A stretch of 44,037 nucleotides of DNA, from contig WFRT01000177.1 in NCBI GenBank assembly GCA_015486445.1, positions 1 to 44,037 of the forward strand, given 5' to 3'. The DNA is from Pseudomonadota bacterium. Lineage in GTDB: Bacteria > Desulfobacterota > Anaeroferrophillalia > Anaeroferrophillales > Tharpellaceae. The notes below the pieces were generated by a model. The model made no database searches, was not told where the DNA came from, and was given only the letters and a program-made list of their open reading frames with translations. Within the stretch, counting starts at the first letter, position 1. Each line of letters begins with the position of its first letter. Positions 8,121 to 18,429 of this stretch are shown in pieces. Both the position numbers and the translations under genes were made by a program.

Positions 8121-9638
8121 ATGGGCATGAACATCTCGATATTTTTCAACAACGTCAACCTGCTGGTCTACGGCCAGGATGAAGAGACCGGAAAAATCGA
8201 ACCGGTCCACCTGGGCGACATCTCGACCACGGTTGAAATCATGACCACCCGGGGCCCGGAAACACTCCACCTGGTTCCGGCCATGATCTGCTACGGCGAC
8301 CGCATCTACTGCGGCCAGGAGGTCTTCAGCCAGAAAAAATTCAACTCCCCGGCAACCTTCAAATACATGAAGCAGTATATCGGCAAAGGCCAGCATCTGC
8401 ACCGGATTATCGGCGACCAGGAGATTTCGACCTTCCAGGCGGCCAGCGACCTGATGATCAACATTATCGACCGGATCCACGAACGCTACGGCCGGGAGAA
8501 CATCGGTATGATCGTTTTCATTGTCGAACCGTTGAACTTCTCGGTCTTTGCCTCACTCATCGAAAGCTTCTGCCTGCGCATCGGCCTGGTCAACTACAAG
8601 GTCGTGGACGAAGCGGTCTGCGCCCTGCTCGAATACAACCTCGCCAACCAGCTCGACCACCACCTGATCTATCTCCATTTCGGCTACACGACCATCGACC
8701 TGACCCTGCTCAAGGTCACCGAGAGCAACCGCGAACCCCGCCTGAAAAGTGTCATCATCTGCAGCATGCACAAAAATTACGGGGCCGTCGATATCGACAA
8801 GACGATCCAGGACTACTTTGCCGACCGCTGCCAGATCAGCATGAAAAAAGCCCGGGAAATCAGGGAGCAGCTGAATCGCCGGCCCCACTACCAGGAGACG
8901 GTCGACGGCCGGGAACTCAAGCTTTCCCGGCAGCAGCTCCATGTCATGCTGGACCGGAAAGGCTACGGCGAGGAGCTCAAGGTCCTGTTGCGCGACCTCT
9001 TCGACCTGGCCTCGGGTTACGGCGTCACTTACGAAAACATCAACTATGTTCTGGGTACCGGGCTGAGCCTGCCGACCCCTTACTACCACGATATCCTGAA
9101 GGCCTTTTTCGGCCCCAAGTTTCTCAGCCGGAAAGCCCACGACGCGATCCCTCTCGGGGCCCTGCGCTACCTCCAGAAGGGGGGCCGCCAGGCCACCATC
9201 AAGGCCAACTACGCCCTGCGCAGCCGCACCGCCCGGGGCGAAGGCTACCGTTTTGACATCATCGTTCCCAAGGGCACCCCCTACCCGACCCAGAACGGGG
9301 TTACCAGCATCATCGCCAACGGCTTTTATGCCGGCCAGATCGAGGTCGAACTCGATATCTTCCGCATGGACCGGCCCGAAAGCAGCAGCGACCGGGAAAT
9401 CGTCATCGACGATACCGGCCGGATGCAGCTGGAAGAGAACCTGGGCGACGAGCAGCAGTCTTTCATCAACGAAGCCAGCCCCGAGATCATCCCCCTGGAC
9501 CCGCCGGCCCTGGACAACGAACGCCGCCTGGAAATTACCTTCGACATCAGCCTGAACCGCGACCTCCTGATAACCGTCAAGGACTTGAGGCGCAACCAGA
9601 CGATCTGGAAACGAAAAAAATCGGTGCGCCTGGAATGA
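8121..9638 (+). CDS. Divergent lid-less Hsp70-like protein
   Basis: A 505-aa protein aligning by eye with DnaK along its length. VPAMICYGDRIYCGQEVF matches the TPSIIAY..G..LVGQ region; DEAVCALLEYN matches NEPTAAALAYG; the adenosine loop is VLGTGLSLPTPYYH (from residue 310) with KAFFG; the C-terminus (ITFDISLNRDLLITVKD) matches the beta substrate domain. Two things differ. The phosphate-1 motif DLGTT is replaced by FFNNV near the N-terminus, and phosphate-2 DLGGGTFD has become HFGYTTID (186-193). There is no helical lid after the beta domain. ATP hydrolysis may therefore be weak or absent. The start could also be ATG 8127. It lies between the helical protein and the AAA gene and overlaps the next gene by ATGA. 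DnaJ and GrpE partners are not nearby. Confidence 0.8.
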   Translation: MGMNISIFFNNVNLLVYGQDEETGKIEPVHLGDISTTVEIMTTRGPETLHLVPAMICYGDRIYCGQEVFSQKKFNSPATFKYMKQYIGKGQHLHRIIGDQEISTFQAASDLMINIIDRIHERYGRENIGMIVFIVEPLNFSVFASLIESFCLRIGLVNYKVVDEAVCALLEYNLANQLDHHLIYLHFGYTTIDLTLLKVTESNREPRLKSVIICSMHKNYGAVDIDKTIQDYFADRCQISMKKAREIREQLNRRPHYQETVDGRELKLSRQQLHVMLDRKGYGEELKVLLRDLFDLASGYGVTYENINYVLGTGLSLPTPYYHDILKAFFGPKFLSRKAHDAIPLGALRYLQKGGRQATIKANYALRSRTARGEGYRFDIIVPKGTPYPTQNGVTSIIANGFYAGQIEVELDIFRMDRPESSSDREIVIDDTGRMQLEENLGDEQQSFINEASPEIIPLDPPALDNERRLEITFDISLNRDLLITVKDLRRNQTIWKRKKSVRLE

Positions 9639-9847
9639 AAAACGAAAACCTCGAAACCCGGCCGGCGGCTCTCCGTTCCCGCGCTCCCGAAAAACCGCCG
9701 CGGCAGACTTTCATCACGATCTCCCCGGATGGCGAAATTGCCGCCTGGGGGCTTGATCCAGACGTGGAAAAACTGATTTTGCGCTTGACCGGAAACCGGG
9801 AGTTGATTAAAGCTAACCGGAAAATGGCCTACGAATTGTGCGGTTAA
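9635..9847 (+). CDS. Small protein of the Hsp70-like/AAA operon, unknown
   Basis: A 70-aa protein whose ATG overlaps the Hsp70-like stop (ATGA), indicating translational coupling. The first 25 residues are basic and probably disordered. The rest begins with a strand and turn, TFITISPDGEIAAWG, followed by helices (DVEKLILRLTGNRELIK). The I-T-I-x-x-D-G pattern resembles the start of the DUF2997 protein at the end of the operon (INITIARDG), so the two may be distant relatives; this is inference from a short match. No known family is assigned. Confidence 0.65.
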   Translation: MKNENLETRPAALRSRAPEKPPRQTFITISPDGEIAAWGLDPDVEKLILRLTGNRELIKANRKMAYELCG

Positions 9848-9893
9848 AATCTCCCGGCCGCCGCTGCCGGCCGGCACAGCAAGGGGACCAGCG

Positions 9894-11384
9894 ATGAACT
9901 TTCTCGACAATTTCAACACGACGATCCGCAGCAACCATTCCCTGATCAACATCGTAACTTACGAAGAGGCCAGGTTTCTCTTGATGGTGGCCGAGTCCCC
10001 GTTGTTCAAGGACAAAAGCATCATCGTCTGGGACCTGGCCGACGGCTTCAAGACGATCAAGGGCAGCACCAGCGGCATCAAGAACAAGGAGCGCGCCGAC
10101 CCGATCCACTGCCTCCAGGAAGTCAAGAAGTTCAGCGGCAACGCTATCTTCATCCTGCGCGACTTCCACCTGCATTTCCGGGAAAGCATCATCCTGCGCT
10201 CGCTGCGCAACCTCAACCAGGACCTGCGCGCGAGCAAAAAGACCATCGTCATAACCACCCCGACCTCCACCCTGCCGGCGGAACTGCGTGAAGATGTCTG
10301 CCAGATCGAGCTTGAACTGCCGGGCTACAAGGAGATCGAGAAGGAACTCGACAACGTCGTTGCCAGCACGTCCCAGCCCAATCCGCCGACCCCGCAGCTC
10401 AAGGAAAAGATTGTCGAATCGACCCTGGGACTGTCGATGGTCAACATCAAGAACCTGTTTTCCCGAATCATCATCACCCACGGGGTTATCGATGAACGGG
10501 CGATAGAGATCATCCTGCACGAAAAACGCAGCATCATCAAGAAAGGGGAGATCCTCGAATTCTTTCCGGTCCAGGAAAGCCTCAACGATATCGGCGGGCT
10601 GGAAAATCTCAAGGCCTGGCTGCGCAAGCGCAGCCAGGTTTTCACCCACAAGGCCAAGGACTACGGCCTGCCGGCCCCCAAGGGAATCCTGATCATCGGT
10701 ATTCAGGGCACCGGCAAAAGCCTGACCGCCAAGGCCACGGCCGGGCTCTGGAAACTGCCGCTGCTGCGCATGGACCTGGGCAAGGTCTTCGGCAGCCTGC
10801 TGGGTGAATCGGAACAGAATCTGCGCCAGGCCATCAACCTGGCCGAAACCATTTCACCCTGCATTCTCTGGGTTGACGAGTTGGAAAAAGCCTTTGCCGG
10901 CAGCACCGGCGGGGCCGGCGACGGCGGCACCTCGGCCCGCATTCTCGGCACCTTTCTCACCTGGATGCAGGAAAAAACCAAGCCGGTCTTCATCATCGCC
11001 ACCGGCAACGACGTCGCCCAACTGCCGCCCGAGTTGATGCGCAAGGGCCGCTTCGACGAAATCTTCTTTGTCGACCTGCCCTCCAATTCGGAGCGCCAGG
11101 CGATTTTCAAGGTCCTGCTCGAGAAGGTCCGGCCGGTGATCCGCCAGTTCAACCTTGAAAAACTGGCCGAGGCCACCGAAGGCTACAGCGGAGCCGAAAT
11201 CGAGCAGATCATCTATGACGCGATGTTCAATGCCTTCGACGACAACCAGCGTGAATTTACCGAAGAAGACATCCTGGGCAGCGTTTCGGAGATCATCCCG
11301 ATTTCACGCCTGATGAGTGAGAAGATCGGGGCCCTCAGAACCTGGGCCACGCACCGGACCCGCAAGGCCAACAGCGAAACCTGA
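9894..11384 (+). CDS. Ycf46-like AAA ATPase
   Basis: A 496-aa AAA-family ATPase. The C-terminal module has Walker A GIQGTGKS (about 269-276), Walker B ILWVDELEKAF (about 324-334), and an arginine-bearing RKGRFDEIFFVDLP, followed by the helical lid with GYSGAEIEQII. This is the FtsH/proteasomal-type AAA class. Residues 1-180 resemble a second, degenerate AAA fold without a P-loop: FILRDFH sits at a Walker B position, and TIVITTPTSTLPAEL at sensor 1. This two-part layout is that of cyanobacterial and plastid Ycf46, which has been linked to regulation of photosynthesis and carbon uptake. That role cannot apply directly here. AAGGGGA precedes the ATG. The downstream DUF1257 gene (Ycf35-like) supports the assignment. 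Confidence 0.88.
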   Translation: MNFLDNFNTTIRSNHSLINIVTYEEARFLLMVAESPLFKDKSIIVWDLADGFKTIKGSTSGIKNKERADPIHCLQEVKKFSGNAIFILRDFHLHFRESIILRSLRNLNQDLRASKKTIVITTPTSTLPAELREDVCQIELELPGYKEIEKELDNVVASTSQPNPPTPQLKEKIVESTLGLSMVNIKNLFSRIIITHGVIDERAIEIILHEKRSIIKKGEILEFFPVQESLNDIGGLENLKAWLRKRSQVFTHKAKDYGLPAPKGILIIGIQGTGKSLTAKATAGLWKLPLLRMDLGKVFGSLLGESEQNLRQAINLAETISPCILWVDELEKAFAGSTGGAGDGGTSARILGTFLTWMQEKTKPVFIIATGNDVAQLPPELMRKGRFDEIFFVDLPSNSERQAIFKVLLEKVRPVIRQFNLEKLAEATEGYSGAEIEQIIYDAMFNAFDDNQREFTEEDILGSVSEIIPISRLMSEKIGALRTWATHRTRKANSET

Positions 11385-11464
11385 GAAGTATCCGACTAAA
11401 CCTTTGGCAACCCAGTGAGGGAGCGGCCGCGAAACCAGGCCATGCGCCCCGAAGGAGTACGGCA

Positions 11465-11842
11465 ATGTCACATTTCACCAAGCTCAGAACCAAGATCACC
11501 GACAAGATCTTCCTGAAAAAAGCGATCAGCGACATGGAACTGGAATACGAGGAGGGCAAGCTCAAGGCCAGGGGCTGGCTCTGGAAAAGGGAAAAGGCCG
11601 ACCTGATCATCCCGACCAAAAGCGGCTATGACATAGGTTTCCGCTTCAACGGTGAAACCTACGACATCGTCGCCGACTGGGACTCGATCAAGGACGTCGA
11701 CCAGGAGACTTTCGTCAATACCCTGAGTCAGCGCTACGCCTACAACGTAGTCAAGGAAACCCTGGCCCAGCAGGGTTTCCTCCTGACCGAGGAACAGGTC
11801 AAAAGCGGCAACATCAACCTGACCCTGAGCCGGGAGCAGTAG
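11465..11842 (+). CDS. DUF1257 (Ycf35-like) protein
   Basis: A 125-aa soluble protein beginning MSHFTKLRTKI, the hallmark start of DUF1257/Ycf35. Other family features are KARGWLWKREKADLII, the strand GYDIGFRFNGETYDIVADWD, and the C-terminal FVNTLSQRYAYNVVKE. Ycf35 occurs in cyanobacteria and red-algal plastids; its function is unknown. A strong AAGGAG lies just upstream of the ATG. It is 80 bp after the AAA gene and 55 bp before the DUF2997 gene, an arrangement that suggests co-expression and a shared complex. Confidence 0.88.
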   Translation: MSHFTKLRTKITDKIFLKKAISDMELEYEEGKLKARGWLWKREKADLIIPTKSGYDIGFRFNGETYDIVADWDSIKDVDQETFVNTLSQRYAYNVVKETLAQQGFLLTEEQVKSGNINLTLSREQ

Positions 11843-11897
11843 CTCCCCATACCCGACCGGTCACCTTTTCCGGCCTTAGACACGGAGACCAGAAATC

Positions 11898-12095
11898 ATG
11901 GAAAAAATCAATATCACGATCGCCCGGGACGGTTCCGTCAAACTTGAACTGGACGGCTTTACCGGCGGCAAGTGCATGGAAGCGACCAAGGCCCTGGAGA
12001 CCCTGCTGGGCGGCGAAGTAATCGAGCGGGAACTGACCAGCGAATACTACGCGGCCGAAGAGGTCAAACAGGAAGAAAAACTTTCCGCGACCTGA
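11898..12095 (+). CDS. DUF2997 protein
   Basis: A 65-aa protein with the DUF2997 pattern: a first strand INITIARDGSVKLEL, then GGKCMEATKALETLLG with one Cys (the family GSSC..T region), and ERELTSEYYAAEE near the end. DUF2997 genes commonly sit beside DUF1257 genes; no biochemical role is known to me. GGAG is upstream of the ATG. It is the last gene of the unit, 39 bp before a strong terminator. Confidence 0.82.
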   Translation: MEKINITIARDGSVKLELDGFTGGKCMEATKALETLLGGEVIERELTSEYYAAEEVKQEEKLSAT

Positions 12096-12134
12096 TTTAA
12101 ACCAGGCCGCAACCAGAGCGACAACCAACTTAAA

Positions 12135-12167
12135 GGGGCGCCCGCAAAACTTACGGACGCCCCTTTT
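12135..12167 (+). terminator. Terminator of the HEAT/Hsp70-like/AAA operon
   Basis: GGGGCGcCCG (12135-12144) pairs with CGGaCGCCCC (12154-12163) and is followed by TTTTCTGTTTT. It ends the plus-strand operon before the convergent asd gene. Confidence 0.85.
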
Positions 12168-12183
12168 CTGTTTTCCTTAACTT

Positions 12184-12236
12184 GCAACTATTCAGCTAAT
12201 TTTTTTCCCCTCTTTCAGGAGGGGAGAGAAAAATTA
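12184..12236. repeat. MITE end fragment next to the asd stop codon
   Basis: GCAACTATTCAGCTAAT matches the inverted right end of the 240-bp element. It continues into a hairpin, CCCCTC-TTTCAG-GAGGGG, as in the full copies. The fragment reaches the asd stop codon (12234-12236). The hairpin with its A/T-rich arms may also act as the asd terminator. Confidence 0.65.
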
Positions 12237-13259
12237 GAGGTATTCCCGGATAAGGATTTCGGCAATCTGGACGGCGTTTAGGGCCGCGCCCTTGCGGATG
12301 TTGTCGGCCACGACCCAGAGGTTGAGGCCATTGGCGATCGATTCGTCTTCGCGGATACGGCCGACAAAGGTCTCGTCCCGGCCGGCGGCGTCAATCGCCA
12401 GGGGGTAGAGATTTTCTTCCAGCTCGTCGACCAGCTCGACCCCGGGGGCCTGCGCCATCAGTTCGCGAACCTCGGCAACCGAAATCTTTCTTTCGGTCTC
12501 GACATTGATCGACTCGGAGTGGCCGAAAAAAACCGGGACCCGGACCGCGGTAGCCGTGACCCCGACCCGATCGTCAGAGAAAATCTTGCGGGTCTCGTTG
12601 ACCATCTTCATCTCCTCGCGGGAGTAGCCGTTATCGAGGAAGACATCGATGTGGGGCAGGCAGTTGAAGGCGATCTGGTGGGGGTAGACATTGACCGGGA
12701 TTTCGTTCTCCTGGTTAAAAAGCGCCAGGACCTGCTTTTCGAGCTCGTCGATCGCCTTCTTGCCGCTGCCGGAGACCGCCTGGTAGGTCGAAACCACGAT
12801 CCGGCGGATGCCGGCGGCATCGTAAATCGGTTTCAGGGCGACCACCATCTGGATGGTCGAACAGTTGGGGTTGGCAATGATACCACGGGACCGATAATTG
12901 GCGATTTCGCCGGGGTTGACCTCGGGCACCACCAGGGGAACATCGGGCTCCATGCGGAAGGCATTGGTGTTGTCGATAACGACGGCCCCGGCGGCGGCGG
13001 CGGCCGGCGCGAACCGGGTGCTGATCGAGCCGCCGGCCGAAAACAGGGCGATGTCGACCCCGGCAAACGAATCCTCGGTCAGTTCCTCGACCTGATACTC
13101 CCGGCCCTTGAATTCGTAACTCCTGCCGACCGAGCGGGCCGAGGCCAGCAGCTTCAATTCGGCAACCGGAAAATCCCGCCCCTCCAGGGTCGCCATCATT
13201 TCATTGCCGACGGCCCCGGTGGCGCCCACCACGGCAACGTTGTAAGCTTGTTTCCTCAT
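12234..13259 (-). CDS. asd: Aspartate-semialdehyde dehydrogenase
   Basis: Reduces aspartyl phosphate to aspartate semialdehyde with NADPH, the branch point to lysine, threonine, methionine and isoleucine. The 341-aa protein has the N-terminal nucleotide loop VGATGAVGNEM, the active-site Cys133 in ANPNCSTIQ, and the conserved His region RVPVFFGHSESIN. Length is normal. It is the last gene of the minus-strand amino-acid cluster. An 81-bp gap holding a repeat end separates it from leuD; in related genomes leuB often occupies this position. Confidence 0.95.
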   Translation of the reverse strand: MRKQAYNVAVVGATGAVGNEMMATLEGRDFPVAELKLLASARSVGRSYEFKGREYQVEELTEDSFAGVDIALFSAGGSISTRFAPAAAAAGAVVIDNTNAFRMEPDVPLVVPEVNPGEIANYRSRGIIANPNCSTIQMVVALKPIYDAAGIRRIVVSTYQAVSGSGKKAIDELEKQVLALFNQENEIPVNVYPHQIAFNCLPHIDVFLDNGYSREEMKMVNETRKIFSDDRVGVTATAVRVPVFFGHSESINVETERKISVAEVRELMAQAPGVELVDELEENLYPLAIDAAGRDETFVGRIREDESIANGLNLWVVADNIRKGAALNAVQIAEILIREYL

Positions 13260-13295
13260 CTGATTTCAACTCCCAGCTTCATGAAATATCTTTGC

Positions 13296-13329
13296 TGACT
13301 ATTCAGCTAAATTTTATCTCCCCTCTTCC
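13296..13329. repeat. MITE end fragment between leuD and asd
   Basis: TGACTATTCAGCTAAATTTTATC followed by TCCCCTCTT matches the inverted right end of the 240-bp element. The rest of the element is absent. Confidence 0.65.
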
Positions 13330-13340
13330 ACCGGCCTACG

Positions 13341-13838
13341 CTATTCGGCCAGGCGCTTTTTCCAGTAAGCCATGAGACCGCCGGCATCGAGCAGGCCGCG
13401 CATGAATTCCGGCACCGGCCGGGCCGAGAAACTCCGCCCCGAGGTCAGATCTTCGATCAGCCCGGAGGCCGGGTCGATCCGGACCTCGTCGCCCTCGGCA
13501 ATCGCCGCCGCGGCTTCGGACGATTCGAGAATCAAAAGCCCGGTGTTAAAAGCGTTGCGGTAGAAGATCCGGGCAAAGGTCGGGGCGATGACGCAGGCAA
13601 CCCCGGCCGCCTTGATAGCAATCGGGGCGTGTTCGCGTGACGAGCCGCAGCCGAAATTCTTGCCGGCAATAATGATGTCGCCCGGTTTGACCCGGCCGGC
13701 AAACGCAACATCGGCATCTTCCATGCAGTGTTTGGCCAGTTCCTGCGGATCAGAGGTATTGAGATAACGGGCCGGGATGATCGCGTCGGTATCGATGTCG
13801 TCACCGAATTTCCAGGCCTTTCCCTTGATTGTGTCCAT
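13341..13838 (-). CDS. leuD: 3-isopropylmalate dehydratase small subunit
   Basis: Small subunit of isopropylmalate isomerase, which converts 2- to 3-isopropylmalate in leucine synthesis. The 165-aa length and sequence fit the short, archaeal/homoaconitase-like LeuD type: WKFGDDIDTDAIIPARYL, then GKNFGCGSSREHAP and RIFYRNAFNTGLL. The SSREH segment contributes substrate-binding residues. It begins 3 bp after the leuC stop, so the two subunits are translated together. Confidence 0.93.
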   Translation of the reverse strand: MDTIKGKAWKFGDDIDTDAIIPARYLNTSDPQELAKHCMEDADVAFAGRVKPGDIIIAGKNFGCGSSREHAPIAIKAAGVACVIAPTFARIFYRNAFNTGLLILESSEAAAAIAEGDEVRIDPASGLIEDLTSGRSFSARPVPEFMRGLLDAGGLMAYWKKRLAE

Positions 13839-13841
13839 ATC

Positions 13842-15125
<1,284 letters not shown>

Positions 15126-15148
15126 TTCGTTATTATCTCCTTAAAATT

Positions 15149-15177
15149 GTAACTATTCAGCTAAATTCTATCTCCCC
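15149..15177. repeat. MITE end fragment between leuA and leuC
   Basis: GTAACTATTCAGCTAAATTC plus TATCTCCCC: an almost exact inverted right end of the 240-bp element. Only the terminal 29 bp remain. Confidence 0.7.
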
Positions 15178-15208
15178 AACAACGCCGACGCCACGGCCGG
15201 CGGCCGGG

Positions 15209-16747
<1,539 letters not shown>

Positions 16748-16795
16748 TTTTCTTCTCCTGGAAATAGAATGGTTAACAAGAATATATGCAAAGCT

Positions 16796-16831
16796 AAAAA
16801 AACCCCTGGCGGCGCTATGCGGACCCAGGGG
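16796..16831 (-). terminator. Terminator or attenuator between pssA and leuA
   Basis: Minus-strand CCCCTGG (16831-16825) pairs with CCAGGGG (16809-16803), with a small inner CGC/GCG stem, then TTTTTTT (16802-16796). It is a canonical intrinsic terminator lying 49 bp ahead of leuA inside the amino-acid cluster. No leucine-rich leader peptide was recognised. Confidence 0.75.
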
Positions 16832-16871
16832 CTTTTGACTTCAAGCGGGAAACTTATACAGGCTTCGCAGT

Positions 16872-17636
16872 CTATTTCACTGGCGTCTCCGTTTCCGACT
16901 TCCGGTCACCCCTCGAGGTCCACGAGGTCAACCGCCTTAGTAGTCCGGTCAACCTTAGCAGGGCCTTGAACGGCCCGGAAAAGGTATAGATCAGGGCCAG
17001 GACAAAGAGGGAGACTTCGGGTTCGGCGGCGATCACGATAAAGACCATGGCCAGCATGACCAGGGCGATAAACGGAACCCGGCTGTGCAGCAGGCTCTCC
17101 TTGAAAGCCGGATACTTGATGTTGCTGACCATCAAAAAGGCCAGGGCGTAACAGAGCAGCAGAAGAACGATGTTGCGCTCGATCCCGACGGCGCCCAGAT
17201 GGTTGGTGATCAGGACCGTGGTCGCCAGCATGCTGGCGGCCGCGGGGATCGGCAGACCGTTAAAAACCCCCTTGTCCAAGGAGTCGACCTGGACATTGAA
17301 ACGGGCCAGTCGCAAGGCACCGCAGGCGGTAAAGAGAAAAGCGGCGAGCCAGCCGAAGCGGCCAAAGGAGGAGAGGCTCCACAAAAAGACCAGGAGCGCC
17401 GGCGCCACCCCGAAGGAAAGCAGGTCGGCCAGGGAATCGAATTCCATGCCGAAACGGCTGGTGGCCTTCATCATCCGGGCAACCTTGCCGTCAAGGATAT
17501 CGAAGATATTGGCCACGATAATCGCCGTGGCGGCCGTGGCGTAATCTCCCTTGATCGCCGAGATGATGGCAAAAAAGCCACAGAAAAGATTGCCCATCGT
17601 AAACAGGTTGGGCAGGATGTAGATGCCGCGTATCAA
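16872..17636 (-). CDS. pssA: CDP-diacylglycerol-serine O-phosphatidyltransferase
   Basis: Inner-membrane enzyme making phosphatidylserine from CDP-diacylglycerol and serine. The 254-aa protein has the CDP-alcohol phosphotransferase motif: DILDGKVARMM followed by GMEFDSLAD (pattern DG..AR........G...D...D) and about seven hydrophobic segments. The short type with this motif is the PssA class of Gram-positive and many delta-type bacteria, unlike the phospholipase D-like enterobacterial enzyme. It is followed upstream in transcription by psd, so product and next enzyme are co-encoded. Confidence 0.93.
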   Translation of the reverse strand: MIRGIYILPNLFTMGNLFCGFFAIISAIKGDYATAATAIIVANIFDILDGKVARMMKATSRFGMEFDSLADLLSFGVAPALLVFLWSLSSFGRFGWLAAFLFTACGALRLARFNVQVDSLDKGVFNGLPIPAAASMLATTVLITNHLGAVGIERNIVLLLLCYALAFLMVSNIKYPAFKESLLHSRVPFIALVMLAMVFIVIAAEPEVSLFVLALIYTFSGPFKALLRLTGLLRRLTSWTSRGDRKSETETPVK

Positions 17637-17707
17637 AACCGTTCCTCGTGGTTCAACTGGAAAATCAGCCGGATTACAAAAACCCCGTCAGTACCCTATT
17701 AACATAA

Positions 17708-18376
17708 TCAGGCATCTTTTGGCAAGTAGCCGATAACGGTCTCGCCGGCCTTGACGTGCTGGCCCGGGCTGACATCGATCTCGGCCGCCGGGGGCAGGTA
17801 GAGATCAACCCGGGAACCAAACCGGATCAGGCCGCAGCGCTGCCCTTTTTCGACGGCCTCGCCGGGCTCGACAAAACATACGATGCGGCGGGCGATGAGC
17901 CCGGCAATCTGGACAAAAGCCAGCCGCCGGCCCTGTTCGTCATCCATGACGATCAGGTTGCGCTCGTTCTCTTCGGCGGCCTTGTCGAGATTGGCGGAAA
18001 AGAACTTGCCGGGCCGGTAAAATATGCCGACTATCCGGCCGGCGGCCGGAACCCGGTTGATATGGACGTTGAAGACCGACATGAAGATCGAAACCTTGAT
18101 ACTGGCACCCATCTCGGCCGCCGCCGGGGCCTCGGTTTCGGTGATCGAAAGCACCTTCCCGTCGGCCGGCGACACCAGGCTGCCGGCTTTTTGCGGGGGA
18201 AATCTCTCCGGATCACGGAAAAAGGCGCCGCAGAAGATACCAAGCAGCAGGCAGGGCTTCCACAGCCAGCCCCAGCCCAAAATCAGAAAAATGATCGTGG
18301 CCAGGCCGAAACCAAGCAGCCAGCGATGCCCTTCCGGATGAATTCGATTGAGCAGGGGTATATTGTCAAGATTCAC
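17708..18376 (-). CDS. psd: Phosphatidylserine decarboxylase proenzyme (short type)
   Basis: Converts phosphatidylserine to phosphatidylethanolamine. At 222 aa it is the short, archaeal-like form. An N-terminal hydrophobic stretch (FGLATIIFLILGWGW) anchors it. The conserved self-cleavage Gly-Ser lies in RFGSRVDLYLP near the C-terminus, where Ser becomes the pyruvoyl group. SPADGKVLSI and FMSVFNVHINRVP are further family signatures. It lies between ilvC and pssA on the same strand. Confidence 0.93.
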   Translation of the reverse strand: MNLDNIPLLNRIHPEGHRWLLGFGLATIIFLILGWGWLWKPCLLLGIFCGAFFRDPERFPPQKAGSLVSPADGKVLSITETEAPAAAEMGASIKVSIFMSVFNVHINRVPAAGRIVGIFYRPGKFFSANLDKAAEENERNLIVMDDEQGRRLAFVQIAGLIARRIVCFVEPGEAVEKGQRCGLIRFGSRVDLYLPPAAEIDVSPGQHVKAGETVIGYLPKDA

Positions 18377-18429
18377 TTTAATCAGCTCTCCCTGGGCCGT
18401 TTACCGCGGGTCGAAAAAAACGGAAACCG

